From NCBI GenBank assembly GCA_028023455.1, contig JAQFVV010006342.1, forward strand, positions 829,001 through 893,000: a stretch of 64,000 bases of DNA. Direction: 5' to 3'. A model generated the notes under the pieces. That model was not told the origin of the DNA, ran no database searches, and worked only from the letters and a program-made list of their open reading frames with translations. Below are positions 1-13,826 of this stretch, one piece after another. Within the stretch, counting starts at the first letter, position 1. Every line of letters begins with the position of its first letter. The DNA is from Epiperipatus broadwayi. Lineage: Eukaryota; Onychophora; Udeonychophora; Euonychophora; Peripatidae. The position numbers and the translations under genes are program-made.

Positions 1-1
1 G

Positions 2-133
2 CATACAGTAGTGCCACCCTGTGCCAACCAGTCTGGGGATATTGGATGAGTAGGCACTAGTTAGGGATTTTATGCACAAGCCTTCTGGCATCCATTGATT
101 ACTCTGGTTGGCACAGGGTGGCACTACTGTATG
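2..133 (+). repeat. Foldback element HpA, copy 1
   Basis: Perfect 29-bp inverted arms (2-30 and 105-133) flank a one-sided core beginning tctggggatattggatgag. The same core lies at 42.7 kb and, in both orientations, at 52.1-52.35 kb. No coding capacity. 'HpA' is a local label. The element is seen directly; the family identity is unknown. Confidence 0.85.
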
Positions 134-1090
134 AAGAGTTTTGCCTTGTTTAAAAGAGCACTATTTGATTTTTCTTTAAGGGCTTAAAAATGCCAAATAA
201 GTTACAATTCTGTTAGTTTCATTCTTAACTGTGTTATCGTTATTAGCATCCATTCCTCTGTATAATAAAATGATCATGTATCAACTGCTTTTCAACATGA
301 TGGTAATTTTACAATTTTCACCTCTGAATTTAAAAAAAGTGCTATGGGTTTTTTTTCTTATTAAGCCTTTACAGTTTTATAAAAGATACTAATAATTGGG
401 TTTTCTTGACTTCAGAATGTATATGTGCCTGTTGTTTGTAATCCATATGCCAGTAAAAATCTGCTGAAAAACATTTGTAGACTCAAGAGTATAACAGACA
501 ATAGCAATTAATTAATTGCATAACATTGAGCTTTAGTGGTATTTATATAAATTTATTAAAATGGAGACTTATTGATTCATATATTTAAATTTTACAAATT
601 TTGTGCTCAAGAAAAGGCAGATTTCATTCACTGGGTCATCATCTACACTTCTGCCCAAAATTATATGTTTTAAATTACTATTGTAACAATCTCATATCCA
701 TTTTGTATCATATAAAAATACTGAACAGAACCCATCAAGAATGATAGTACACTCTCTATATTACATATTTGTAAATACAAGCTTATAAAAGCAATGTCAT
801 GCTATATATGACTTGCTTTATTGACTACTATAAAATAAAAAGTAATGTTGTGATCATAAACTTATCAAAAGATTTTTCATGCATGAAGGTCTGTGTATGT
901 GTATTTATATGTGTGTATAGTGGAAAAATTCTCACATAAGGTTACAATTTTTGCCAGTAGGTACTTTAATTAGAGAAGTAAAGAACATTCTCAACTATAT
1001 TGATAACAGGAATAGTCTATATTGACTATGAATAAAAATCATAATTAAAATAAAATACAACCTTCATCATGCTTAAAATCTTGGAACTAA
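134..1090. other. No recognisable feature
   Basis: AT-rich DNA with short homopolymers and TA runs. No protein similarity or strong repeat was recognised. Confidence 0.5.
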
Positions 1091-1516
1091 TCTATATATA
1101 TATATAAAATCCATGTGAATGTATGTTTGTCTGTAAAGTTGTCACATGTCAAATTAACAATCACTGAAAAAAAACTATTATGTTTGCCCATAACTCTATC
1201 AAATTCACAATTGAAAAATAATAAAAAAAAAACTTTAAATTTGTTTTTATAAATAAATAACTATACCTAACTAAATCATAATTTGTATTACAAGCATATT
1301 ATGCAAAGGAAGTAATTTCACCCTTTATACTTAATAATCTGTAATTTGTATTACAAAGCATATTTTATGCAAAGGAAGTAATTCCATCATTAGTAAATCT
1401 AATTTTTTTACAAAGCAGTTGTCTGTAATGCTATCAAATTCACATATCAAATATAATGGACATTTAAAAATTTTAATTTAGCTGTATTAAGATCTTGCCA
1501 GGTACATTTCTGAAGT
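1091..1516 (+). mobile_element. Candidate non-autonomous Helitron-like element
   Basis: It begins tctatatatatatataaaatcc followed by a gtatgtttgtctgt stretch, the style of many animal Helitron 5' ends. It ends near a tcttgccaggtacattt motif that loosely resembles known 3' ends. No terminal hairpin and CTRR was confirmed and no second copy is in the window. This is resemblance only. Confidence 0.25.
1279..1385 (+). repeat. Two-copy tandem duplication, ~63-bp period
   Basis: The segment taatttgtattacaa...gcaaaggaagtaatt occurs at 1279-1318 and again at 1342-1385 with small indels. It lies inside the Helitron-like candidate. Confidence 0.8.
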
Positions 1517-1530
1517 GTATTAAACAGGCC

Positions 1531-4262
1531 AGGAACAACAATCTTTCAGGCCGACTACATTTCTCACATTTATTTATATAATATTAAAATCTTTTGTTTA
1601 ATTGTGTTAAAGCAACCAATTAAAGAAAATGATAGTCTTTACATAGACCAGGTATATCCAATAATATATATATAATAAAAGTAAATAAAAGTTATAGACA
1701 ATATATATCAAAATCAATTTACAGTTTACTAATGAAGAGGATTCAAACTTCCAAATTTAGTCTAAAATATTATGCATATTCTTTTTAGCTAATTGCTAAA
1801 CTATAATGGAGGATGTTTCAATGTTTCATATCACATACACGTTTACAAGCTATTTATTAAATAATTGCAATTTGATCAGTTGCATACTTTTATTAGCACA
1901 ATTGGTAAAGTATATAAAAATTGGGAATACATTTATGATTTACTTAGTAAATGTAATTTAAAAACTGCATATTTTCTTACTTTTGGAAATCTTTTGTACA
2001 CACACATGATTTATATGTATACAATGTGCCCCAGTGTATTAAATGGCTGGTTTGCTCTTTCAAAAAAGTCTGCAACATCATTGCTGAATCAACATGTAGT
2101 AATACATATTAGCTATTCTCCTCAAAAAATTTAAGACATTATCATGCCTGGATGATAGAGTATTTCATATCTTCAAGAAACTTCTCCAATGCTCTCCCTT
2201 CCATGTGAAATCTTGTAAACACTTGAAAACATTCTTATAACTTATGATTTCACTGCACTGCCATACACATATAAATCATTTCAAATATTTCAGTAGCAGT
2301 TTTGCCCAATTAAAATAAAATTTAATGGTAACATGTTATTCCATTGCCAGTTAATAAATGAAACACACAGTCATATTTCATGACATAACTGACAATTTAG
2401 ACATGCTAGGGTTTAAACATTTTATAATGAATAGCTAAACATTTCATAATATAACATATGCATTGACTCAGAGATATCATTGTAAGAAACTTCAAAAGAA
2501 AACCAGTTAAGCCATTTTTTAAATTGAGATACAGTGTATGTATATATATATGCATGGGAGATTTTTTTTCATAAAAAAATTGATTCATTAATCTAGAAAT
2601 ATATTTTAGTGTTTGCTTTTTCACAATACAAAAGCAATGCATTTAAAAAACATACTCATAGCATTTTTCACATTGTCAATTAACATTATTGATAACTGTC
2701 TTACATAAATTTTTTATTAGTTTCTTAGTGGTTGTTGATGTTAGAATTCACAATAGCAGGAGGAAAAAAATATTATGAAACCTAAATCTTAAAAGTACAG
2801 TTTTTTTTGTTAATGAGTTTCATTATTTCTTTTTTCAGAGATTGGAAATTACATATCATCTTATAAATTTTAGTTTCACATTCAGCTAATAGAAAGCATC
2901 TTCATAGTTATGGTTGCAAGTCATGTGAATTAAATATATATACAGATAATCTGTCTCCTGGTCTACAATATGGGGGAGTGAGTAATCTTGATAATGTATG
3001 TGCATGTACATAAAGTTTAATGGAAAAGAACAAAGATAAGTTACTTGTGTACATACTTAAACTAAAATCTAAAGTGACATAATTGTTAAGTAAATTGGCA
3101 ATAATATTTTTGATATTTTGAAATATTCTATATTACTTAAAATTAAACAAAAAGATCTTTGATAGAAATAAATTATTTGATTTATCATTGATTTTGGAAA
3201 AAGATCTAAATTTTTTATCTGATATAAATAAAACTACTTTGTAAACAAATGTATTTATTTTAAGAAACATGCAATATATAAAAGTAATTTTCAAAGAAAT
3301 AAAGTCAGATGTCACATGACCTAATTTAACAAGCTTGTATTACAAATGTTATATAAAGAGCTTGCTATTAAATAACCTCTTAACAAGCTTTGCAGAATAT
3401 CGTCAACCCCAAACTGTTTTCTGTTACTGGCTTCCTCAATGAGGTGCTAGGATATTAAAGTATTATATATGTATATTAAAGATTTAAAAAAATTTTAATT
3501 AAAAAATTCTTTTGGAACCTGTTGCTTTGGATGAATTGTTTTTATTAATGAAAAAGAAAAAACTACTTAATCTTAATTTGCAGGCTTATCAATCTGTACA
3601 GTACTTACTATCTCTTATAAAGATTGACAGTGAACTGTAATTAATGGGCTTACAGAAACAAGAAGGCAGTTGCCAGCATTTTCCATACTGGTCAAATTTG
3701 GCATGTCAAGAGATATAATAAATATTTCAGAGCTCTCTATGGTGACATATAATGAAGCTGTGTGCATGCATTGCTTATTATAACTGAAATTCAGAAGGTA
3801 TGCAAGACAAATATAAATTTACAGCCATAGATAGTTGAACTTTCTTTTATGTCAAACAAGATGTTTTTATAAGACAATTATGAATTATGTGAAGCTAGTA
3901 GTAGAAGCAAAGATGAAGTGAAACCTAATCTTGAGAGATTCCAGTAATACATGGAGACAAAAGTGTAAGAAATTGTTGATGAATAATTCATTAAGTACAA
4001 ATAGTTTCTATATATAAAGTTTATTGTAAGCAGAAATCTGTTTTTAAACAATATATATATATTGACCTATTAGTTCATTCTAGTGATAATAAAAATGAAA
4101 ATTATTTCTTCATACACAAAAGGAAGAGAATTTTATTTATCTACACTGATTTGTTTTGAAAGTCAACTTTGAATACATTGATTTAAAAAGATATTATTGG
4201 AGATAAGCTTGAAAATGTTATAATATTGTAAATTTTCAGGAAAAGAACAAAAATTGTGGTAC
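1531..4262. other. No recognisable feature
   Basis: AT-rich DNA. Frames of 60-89 codons exist on both strands (1865-2134, 2406-2642, 3133-3315), but their composition is low-complexity and none resembles a known protein, so they are taken as chance. Confidence 0.5.
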
Positions 4263-4877
4263 AGTAATAACTCCCAGATAAAGAGAACTGAAAAATAACG
4301 TACAATATTTGTAATTATAAAGCGGAAGTAACTACCTCCCACTGAGTTATAGAGCTTAGTTTTTGACTTGGTTTTTAAATCATATGGTGAATTTCACCTA
4401 TTGTTTTAATTTATGTACAGACTAAGTGTTCTACAATCATCATTAATATATTCAAAGAATAAAGGATGAGTCTTACTTTTAACAACATTAAGTGGAATAT
4501 TAGTTTTAATAATTGTAATAATAAATAAATGAGACTCTTTCTTCATCGTTTGAATATATAAATGATGATTGCAGAATATTTAATCTGTACATAAATTAAA
4601 ACAATAGACAAAATCTTTTCAGCATATATGTGCTTGAGTGTATCAGTGTTATTAGACAGAGTGGAGAGTGGTGGGTCGTGTGAAAGTCTGTGCTCTTATA
4701 CCCTATATATTACATAATTTAAAAAGTAAATCAAAAAGAAAGCTTATACAATAACAAAGCCCAAAGATACAATGGTATCATTCTATCTTTTCATTGGTTT
4801 TTGATGCTACATAATTCAGTTGGAGGTAGTTACTTCCGCTTTGCAATTACAGATATTTAGCAGTTATGACTATTTAT
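4263..4877. repeat. Imperfect inverted repeat with a SINE fragment inside
   Basis: The left arm (4263-4456) contains aaagcggaagtaactacctcc. The right arm (4549-4877) contains its reverse complement ggaggtagttacttccgcttt, and a second paired block is gtacataaattaaaacaatag. The right arm is longer because about 140 bp, including a SINE-1 scrap at 4658-4715, was inserted after the arms formed. No coding sequence. Confidence 0.8.
4658..4715 (+). mobile_element. SINE-1 fragment
   Basis: The segment gtgggtcgtgtgaaagtctg followed by a decayed B-box region matches the SINE-1 copies at 5.6, 18.9 and 19.4-20.1 kb. Head and tail are missing. Confidence 0.6.
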
Positions 4878-5020
4878 TTATTATTACAAAGTACAATATT
4901 GTTTTAATGTTTCTTAAATTGTATTATTTAAATTTTCCTAAAATACTTTTGATTGGTTTTATAGTTAGAAAAGGTTTTTCTTAGGCCTCAGACTACTTTT
5001 TTGATTTTTTTCCCCCCATG

Positions 5021-5107
5021 TGTCATAGCATCAGCCGGGAAAGGGAACCCGCTAACCCGGAACAACTGCTTGTAAAGCGGCTGTCGCTGACCTCTCGACC
5101 ACCAATG
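5021..5107 (-). mobile_element. SINE-3 (Leu/Ser tRNA-like), copy 1
   Basis: On the minus strand it reads like a class II tRNA: A-box-like tggtcgagagg, a GC-rich stem region resembling a long variable arm, a B-box-like gggttcc, and a tail ending gatgctatgaca. It is much more GC-rich than its surroundings. Sister copies are at 25.4 kb and 62.3 kb. A genuine tRNA is unlikely because the B box is decayed and the sequence recurs with a shared non-tRNA tail. Confidence 0.75.
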
Positions 5108-5605
5108 CTTGACTACTTTTTTAACTAATAATAAATAATTCCAAAATGTTAAAGAATTATTTATATATCCTGAAAATTATTTGCTCTATAAATTAAAGAT
5201 ACATCAATATTAATAAATGAACTTTTTTTTATTATTAATAAGGGCGTATGTGCCTATATGTATATATGACCTCTCTAGATTCATCTATATTTTACATATA
5301 AAGGAATAGTATAGCTTTATATACTTTAGAGAAAAAAATAATTGTGAACTGAAGTTGTTTCTTTTTTTCATTTTAATATTGTACTACACACATTGTGGCC
5401 TTAATAAATGTTGTATTTGACAACTTAATTTATATACTGTACATATTTGTAAATCATAGTTTAAACATTTATATTATGCATTCAATCTTTGAAATTATCA
5501 TAGTTGTAAATATATCAAAGTCAGCATATAATGAACGTTCCATCATCAGATTTTCAATGAAATGGATGGCTAGAGAGTTGTGGGTTGGAGTAGTTTGAAG
5601 CTTAT

Positions 5606-5852
5606 CCATTAAAGTATGAAGATTGGCTATCTTAATAAAAAGCTGAGCACTGATTGTATATATGTGTGGAGATAGTAATCTGGACCACATGTATTGGTGA
5701 TTATTTATCTTTTCAACATGTGTGTGATCAGGTGGGTCAGCAATATGAGATGGCTTGGAGAGTTGAGGGTTGTGTGAAAGTCTGAGTTTGAATCCCTTAC
5801 ATATATATCTGTATGTGCAGGTGTAAGTCTGTACAGTGTATTAAAATACATA
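5606..5852 (+). mobile_element. SINE-1, longest single-orientation copy
   Basis: It contains gtcagcaatatgagatggc, gtgtgaaagtctgagtttgaatccc (a B-box-like tail of a tRNA head) and a tail reading caggtgtaagtctgtacagtgtattaaaata. Its 5' part (5606-5690) matches, in reverse complement, the central spacer of the palindrome at 19.4-20.2 kb, so it shows what an unfolded copy looks like. Confidence 0.75.
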
Positions 5853-7406
5853 TTGAATTATTAAAGAATATTTGTTCTTAAATCTTTAATTTCCTATAAC
5901 TATTAATTAATATAGTTATTAATTATTATTTTAAATTATTATATAATAAATATAGCTTTACTTCTCACTATGGGCTACGTAATACTAGCTTATTTGAATA
6001 TTTGTATTTGCATATTTTATTATACATTTTATGAAGGCTATGAATATGAGGCATGGATCCTCGAAAAAACGTTAAGCCGATAAACTTTAATACTAATTAA
6101 TATCTTCTCTAATTAACAATTATATATAAATTATTATAGTAAAATTATTTAATATTTGATTAAGTATTTGTGTCTTTACTTTTGTTTGTACAGAATCTTT
6201 TTTGCTATTTAAAAAGCTATCTTCAGTCAACAATGAAATTCAACATATATGCATCTATACTATGTAATTTTCTATAGAATGATGTAATTGGTACCAAGGG
6301 GCTCAGAGTCATCTTTAAAGATCATACACTTCAATTATATGTTTTATAATATATGATTACGGTTCATTTATGGAGTACAAACATTATCCTGACTTCATCA
6401 TTTGTATGTGTTTATGTTTGTTTAGCACTTACACATGTGTGCAGCAAGAAACATTAATACTTCCTCTTTTATTAATATTTTGTATCATGATTGGCTTTTG
6501 CTTGTTTGATGATGGTGGTATTGATGATGCTGATTGAATATTTATGCCTGCTGATGATGATTACCAGTGGAAGATACCCTTAATTGCTGATTATGTACCA
6601 TTATTATCTATATATTTTGAATGATCCAAATGCCCTTCTTTATAATGATGCACAACATAAAATTTAATGATTTCACTGAAACTGAAATCTCATTAAAATA
6701 TAGGAAAAATCTAGACTTCGAATTTCTGGTTGTAGTCCATAGCCAACTTAGCTTGAAAAATGCCAACTTGCTATCCTTAACTAAAGAATAAAATTAAAAA
6801 TTACTAAATCTCTCACCAACCATAATTTGTAAGAATTGTTGAATAATGCTCTCTTTCATTGATTCTTTTTGAAGAAGTGTTAGAAAAGCATTTTCCATGC
6901 AGTGGATTATTTAAATTTGCTTTAAATTATATTAACGTAAAAGATAATCTGGCCTTAATATCTCTCCAGTATCTCTCTTCAAAAAAACAGTGAAAGAACG
7001 GTTCATATTTATCTTACAATAATCTTCATGAACTTATTATTGGCCAACAGCAAAAACGGTACTAATCACCCTGTTTATCTATTAAGAAGATTTGGTATTT
7101 TGCCCATCTTTGTTTTACTTTTGACCTAATAATAACTAGATATACATCAAATAAAATCACACCACTAGAAACAAGCCTTGCTTCAATATTGGAAAATTGT
7201 CTAAAGTTTGTGAAGCTGAAAAAGAGCCATTTTGGAATAATTGTCCATAGGGAGATAGTTAAATAGGTTGGTTATAGGATGAACATCTGAAAGGAAAAAT
7301 TTAAGACTGCTTAAATAAAAAAAATTTCTAAGAATTTTTTAAAATCTGGTTTCAAACCCAAGTCAAACTATTTATATATAATATTTGATAACAATTAACT
7401 CTTAAG
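5853..7406. other. No recognisable feature
   Basis: AT-rich DNA. Around 6.05 kb a short gatcctcgaaaaaacgttaagc segment is slightly GC-richer but was not identified. Confidence 0.45.
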
Positions 7407-7524
7407 ATATCAACAATCTCAACCTGTAGTCAAGGCAACCACTTTAACCATAAAGGTGATACCACCTTTACCTATGGTCTGATATGTTTGAATAGACACT
7501 AAAGTTTGCAATTTGACCAAGGAG
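7407..7524 (-). mobile_element. MITE-M fragment (one terminal repeat)
   Basis: It starts atcaacaatctcaacctgtag and runs through caaggcaacc and tatggtctgatatgtttgaat to ttgaccaagga. It matches the complete element at 49428-49581 in inverse orientation but lacks the second terminal inverted repeat. Confidence 0.75.
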
Positions 7525-7525
7525 T

Positions 7526-9724
7526 TTGAAATTAATAATGCAAAGAAATTTAAACAAATCTCATTAATCAGGCAAATATAACCTGTTCTGAAAGCAGACT
7601 AGTAAATTAGTCAATTATAACTTCCAGATTTTGAAAACAGACTAATAAATAGTCATTTATAACTTCCAAATTTCCTATATAGCACAAAATGTAATGTATA
7701 ACTTGCAGTATATAAATGACCAATGTATCCATAAACTTATGGATTATCGGCTCTGGTCAAAACACATATTTAACTCTGGAACCTGAGACTTCTGTAATTC
7801 AAACACATAAAGGTGGTGACATAAATATATGAAAATTAACTTCACATTGTTTTTTCCACGAGTTTAAATTATATTTAAATACAAATATCTTAAAATAAAC
7901 TATAAATTAAAAATTAAAATCAGGAAAGATCAATGCTCTAATTATTAAAAAAAAAATCTTTCTAATAATTATAACGTGTAATATTTATTGTTTAAATATT
8001 TAAATGAAGTCAATGGTTTCAGCGGTAAATATTTGGCACTTTAATTACAAATAAAAAAATAAGTTCAATTCAAAGAATTACACATAAATAAACACGTAGT
8101 ATATATTTTTATATGGAATTTTCTTAGCTTTTATAAATGCATTTTTTTCTTAATGTAGTTGATCATTAATTATTTATAGTCACAGTGTTATTCTTTTTGT
8201 TTTTTATTCTAATGCAAATATTCAAATAAAATGAAGGAATATTAATTAATGACTAATCTGAAATAAATCTAACGTACTTGGCAGTAATCTTTTTATTTTT
8301 TATAGTTTTATTCTCCAATAGAAATAACAATTACCTCACTTAATGTATATGTTATAATCATTTAGACTAATTTTAGCATTTTTAATCTGTAGCAACTAAG
8401 CAATTATCACTAAGAAATGTAATTTGGTAAATATAGTAAACAAATGCTACTTATTCAAGTGAATTAGAATATTAAGTTTATTAAAAAGAAATTTTAAAAA
8501 TGCTTTGACAACAAGAGTATGTGCACTGATAGATTCTCATAAAGTTAAAAAAGTTTGTCACCTTGGATCTCATATCAAGGAGTCCTCAAATTTTTAAAAC
8601 ATATTATTTAAATTTTGATATAAATTATCAGTGGTTGTATTGACATATGAAAAACATAAAGTACAAATTTATTATAATGGTATATTTATGTTCCGCTGAT
8701 ACAATAACAGTTTATATTTCGTTAATTACAACTTGTTGTTTAATTGTTTTACACATAATAAATTATCTGCTGTTCAGACAAATAAATATAATATTACTTT
8801 GTTTTTTTTTACTTATTAGTTTTGAAAAATAACATGTACTGTGCATGACTATCGAATGTCATCTAATAAAAATTTTTATTTCCATACTAATAATGATTAC
8901 TATGTGGCCATAAGAATTATAGTTTTTTTCTTTATAAATTCTTTTGTAAATATTTTTTTTAATATATATACTTTATATAAATCAAACCATAGAGAATTTA
9001 TCTAATTTGTTTATGAAACACTTTAGAAAGAACTAATAAATACTTTCAGGATAAGAATTATTACTTTTTATTTTATTATTAATTTATGCTATACTGATAT
9101 ATTCAATCAATTATTATTTCACATTTTGTCCCAAGAAAGTAAAATTACTTGTGTTATTATTACATTAAAAACAAAATTAAAAATTTGTCAATAATTTGTA
9201 CAAGCAATTGCTCATATATAAATACTTGTGCATGTGCGTGTACGTATGCGGACATAAATGTACTGTATATGTATAAATTGCCCAAATGTAATTACCATTA
9301 TAATTTGTCTATATTACCATTAAAGAAATATTTGATAAAGAAATTCCTGCATAAAATACTCATCATAAAAAATAAATAGTTCCACTTGTCAATAAAGTTG
9401 TATTAGGTCTAAGGTCCAGGGAAATACAAAACATACAAAATTGAATAAAAAAAAATTCTGAGTTACAAATATTGTTAGATAGGGTGCCAATTTTTGTTTC
9501 CCATCTAAAATTCCCCAAAATTAAAGTCTATATTTGTTTTTAAGCACATAAATAAAAAAAAAAACATATAGCACTGTTTATAAATTTGTTTGTTCTGAAA
9601 TGACAGATGATTTCCAATTTTCTTTATTTATTTTTTTATGTTTTTATCTTAATATCCAATGTGAAACTTGCATTTCATTTTAATTTAAAAATTATTGGTT
9701 CTATGCAATAACAAATACTTTACA
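7526..9724. other. No recognisable feature
   Basis: Very AT-rich. Frames at 8647-8832 and 9149-9379 are low-complexity and have no recognisable family. Confidence 0.5.
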
Positions 9725-10435
9725 TTAATATCTATGTATTAATATATTTTATTGTAATACAATATAAATAATCTAGAATTTTTTTTACTAGTGCATTGTT
9801 AAATTGTAATTCTGATACAAATGTAATTATCCTTGAAACCTGTTGTGTTTTAACATTCAATTAGTAATGTTAAATACTAATAAACTCTCGATCCAAGTCA
9901 CAAGATAAAGACTTTTAAATGATAAGAATGGCTGTATTATCTTTTGTATCTATATATAATTATATAGGTCAAAAGCATCTTGGACTGAGCGTGTGAATAT
10001 GGTACATTATTTACTTTAATTGCATTTCTATTTTATTATGTATTAACACCTGCAAAATATTGAAAATTACTATGTGTTAATATTAGATGTTATACTTTAA
10101 TGTAAATAGACTGGAATTTTTTTTTACACTAGTGCAGTGTCAATCTGTAATTCTGATATAAAGGTAATTTTTCTTCAAATATGCGCCATACTTAAATATT
10201 CAATTAGTGATGTTAAATACTAGTAAAATCTTGATCCAAATCATAAGATAAAGTCTAAAAAAATAAGAATGGCTGTCTTATCTTTTCTATTTACATGCAA
10301 TTATGTAGGCCAATCTTAAATACCTTTGACCAAAGTATAAATATATTACATTATTCACTTTACTTACATTTTTATTTTATTATATATTAACACTTGTGAA
10401 ATATTGAAATTTACTATGTGTTAATATTATGCAAG
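9725..10435 (+). repeat. Diverged tandem duplication, two units of ~344 bp
   Basis: Unit 1 (about 9725-10086) and unit 2 (about 10087-10435) share in order: a tttttttttacactagtgca segment, attctgatacaaa, ttcaattagtratgttaaatac, tgatccaartca, ataagaatggctgt.ttatctttt, and ttactatgtgttaatatta at the end. Divergence of roughly 15-25% by eye makes this an old duplication. Non-coding. Confidence 0.8.
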
Positions 10436-11579
10436 TATTATATTAATAATATACCAACATCCATCCTTGTTTCAAACTGTGAGAAGTATATGATATTGCA
10501 TTTAAATAATCACATATTTATTGTGAGTTCCATAATTATTACATGATTTGACATTAATTGGAATGATAAATCAACACTATTTTGTATATTGGTTTCCAGA
10601 TTTTATTAAAGTAAATAGTGATTCTAGCAAAAAGAAAAAATAACTTGTAATTTTCTTAAAATTGTAAATGATGGTGGTCAAATGTCCATACAGTTTGAAA
10701 ATATTGTAGAAACCATTGTCAGTTTCTAAAATATGCCTGAAATTTAAAAATCAAGGCCAAATATATATTAAGATTTTAACTCTTATCATCTTTGGAAACT
10801 CACAACTAGGAGACATCTATTAATTACACCTCTACCTTTTCCCCAAAATCAGTACTGATTTTCATCTTTATCCATGGATTTTCCTAAATAGAAACTGTAT
10901 CTTTGTCATATTATTGCATAAGTAGTTAGATTTTTTGTTTTATAATATTATTACTCACATCTCTATTAGAAAGCAATAATGAAGGATGATATTAATATCA
11001 GTTTATTACAATCAATTCAAAAAAAATTTTTTTTTAAACTGACTAAAAGAAAGTAATTGAAAATTTATGGACATCATATAGAAAAGATTATGAATAGCTA
11101 AAACACTAACCATCTGATTATGAGGCATCTATCACAACTCAATAATACCTAATATAGGTATCTATAAATAATTAAAACAAGCAGTTATATTAATCATTAC
11201 CTGAGGTTTAAAATTTATATCTAGGCTAGAGATAATCTCTAGTTTAATAAATAATTATTAATCATCATTAATGCATTTACCAAAAATGGCTAATATCAGA
11301 GTTGGAAGTGCAAAAAATTTGACATCTATAAATTAAATTGTAGTAATAAATATTTAGAGTGCGAAGTTTTAAGAACAATGACTGTTAATTGATTATGTCT
11401 GTAGAAATGTACAGACTTTCTTTACTGAAAAATTGCTATTTCACCTTTTTAATATTCAGTTAAGAACTCTTCAACATGCACATGTTATTTTCAAAACTTT
11501 ATTTGCAATGATAATTAAATATATTCCTTGTTCACTAATATTTTTATTTTATAATGCAAAGTTTAAATTACTATATATT
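10436..11579. other. No recognisable feature
   Basis: AT-rich. One tiny hairpin, ctagagataatctctag, lies near 11.22 kb. Nothing else was recognised. Confidence 0.45.
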
Positions 11580-12260
11580 GTAATGACATATTAATCAATA
11601 AAATATATAAATTATAAATACTCAGATTCTATCATGGGCAGCTAAATGAAGTAATAAAATTTTAATTAAAATAGTAATTACCATATATCATAAACCATCT
11701 ATATATATATATCATAATCAATTAGGTCACCACCAAGTAACCAATTTTCTTACATGCGTATAGACTTGAAAATGACTCGTAGCAATGCCAATAGTCATCA
11801 TTATCATCACAGAATATAACCTTTATTTTTGGGTGCCAACAATATAATTCCAAAGAAAATCATATAGAATCCACGCACACTAATGTCCAGTGCATAGCTC
11901 ATGTAAAATGAGAGACTGAAAAGAATAGATAGGCAATTACTAAATATATTAATTAGCAAATGTCTTTATACAATTAAATAAAAATCATAAAATAATAATA
12001 GCTAATAAATTGTTATAAGAACATAGAAATATATTTAATAAAGTAATTGGTTGTGGATAATCTAATTTTTACATCAATCACTAAACACAAAATAAATATT
12101 ATCTTATTAGAGACACTGATAATTATTCAGGTGTAATAACATGGTTGAAATTAATCTGGTTTAAATATATATTTTTTCACCATACTAAATTACAAACATA
12201 TAAGTGGATGCAAACACATAAAAGCATCAGGCATTATCAAAAATGGCTAACTATTTATCT
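11580..12260 (+). repeat. Segment R2, copy 1 of 3
   Basis: Colinear with 23.3-23.9 kb and 31.5-32.2 kb. Shared landmarks in order are a ...cc/caaatgaagta block, agcaatgcc.ata.tcat, tagaatccacrcacaca, agctcatg and an aataaagtaat.tgg block. Divergence is high. It is the first sub-block of the three-copy segment described in the findings. Confidence 0.65.
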
Positions 12261-13439
12261 TAACTATTGATTTTTGCAATCAATGGCTTAAAATTATTTT
12301 AACTTGAAATGTTTAACTTTCTTGCTATTAATTTATTTTGACATCTTTATTTTACACCTGGTGGAAGTTTTTGTGAGTGCTCAACCCTTCATTTCTTTAT
12401 CAAATCTTCACTTTATACTAAAACTCAGTAAACTGGATTTGACTTACTTTGAATTTAATCTTACAAGCAAAAAATATATTAAAAAATCATATTTGAACTT
12501 TGAAAATAATGAAAAAATGAGTTGTAAATAAAAACAAAGGACATAATATATCATACAATGAAGTGAAAGTAAACTCTTTTCAGAAAATAAATTTCATTTC
12601 ATTTTTTTTGTTAATGTGAATAAACAAATATGGATTTATAATGAATCTATCAAATTCTGTTTTAAAATCATGTATTTTTTAGTATTATTACAATATTTGA
12701 AAAGACTCTAATACTATGTCAATTATGCAATCAGTTTCACATAAAGCATGGTCAAACCTATGATGGGATTTTCTTTGTTATTATTAGTTAAGTTTATTAA
12801 CTTTTATTTTTAAAAATAAAACATAAATGAATAAAATTAAAGTATCCTTTTTGTTTTAAATAATTATCAACCAATTAGTATGTAAAAATAATCAGAAATA
12901 TTTAATAAACAAACAAAAAAATCATATTTTTATTACAAATATTTTGAGTGAAGATAAGATTCAATAAAGAAACATCTTGGAGGAGATTGATTCTGTTATT
13001 AACAATAGAGTAAAGATAATTAATAATTGCTAGCTGTCCATAAGATACTGATCTCTTCAGATTTTTTTAAATTAATAAGAATAAAAAAATCCTAAATTGC
13101 TATCAGTTGTGATAATAGTAAAACAGTGATCTAAAAAAATTATGGCACTATTTCTAAAATTAACAGTTCCAATTTTAATGAAAAAATGCATAGAAGAGTT
13201 CATTATTTCACATACACTTGTTTGCATAATGTATATGCAAAATATAAATAATATAGATTGGAATTTGTAATACTTTAAAATATAGCTGAATTTCATATAG
13301 TACTAATATAAATCAACAGTTATATTATTCTTTCAGAAACAAATTGAATGTATGCATTTCATGACACTGAAAGAAAACGGATACAAAAAAGGAGAAACAT
13401 TAAAAACAAAATATTTTTCCATGATTAAAATTAACTTGA
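12261..13439. other. Segment interior, nothing recognised
   Basis: AT-rich sequence between R2 and R3 of the first segment copy. The frame at 12304-12531 is low-complexity and probably chance. Confidence 0.4.
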
Positions 13440-13826
13440 ATCTTCCCCCACTCGCTTTTAATCCTTTTTGGACATCATTGGAAATTAAAGCATTTCTTTT
13501 AAGTCCCAGCTTCTAATAAAATTAGTCTATTGCTTTTTTGTGATTACTACCAGTAAGTACCTTGGAACAAATGTGATATTACTGTCATTAATACTTCTTT
13601 AAAATCAGTAACATTATATTAATATCGAATTTTTTCTAAGCAGTGATTAATTTTATTTAAAGTCATTTACCTATAACATTAGTCACTTTTCCTAACTTTC
13701 TTTTAATCAATAAGTAGCTGAGCCTACTTTTTATGTAAATTGAAAATAAAAGTACTTTTTCTACCACAATCCTTTCTATTTATCTATATAAAACATAGGT
13801 GTTTCATTAAGAATTAAATTAATATA
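13440..13826 (+). repeat. Segment R3, copy 1 of 3 (left part)
   Basis: Matches 26.35-26.9 kb and 32.55-33.0 kb: tttttggacatcattgg..., gcttctaataaaa, gtgatattactgtcattaat.cttc.ttaaaatcagt, then taccacaatc and a tatcta/tata motif. It is interrupted at a TA by the transposon that follows and resumes after it with ttggttaaatttctaaatgat. Confidence 0.7.

Noticed and set aside
1279-1385. Possible CRISPR-like direct repeats
   Set aside because: Only two diverged units with no spacer regularity; a simple tandem duplication.
6040-6085. gaaggctatgaatatgaggcatggatcctcgaaaaaacgtt as a LINE tail motif
   Set aside because: Only loosely like the gatgaaggc...gaaacgtt tails seen in some LINEs; no coding remnant beside it.
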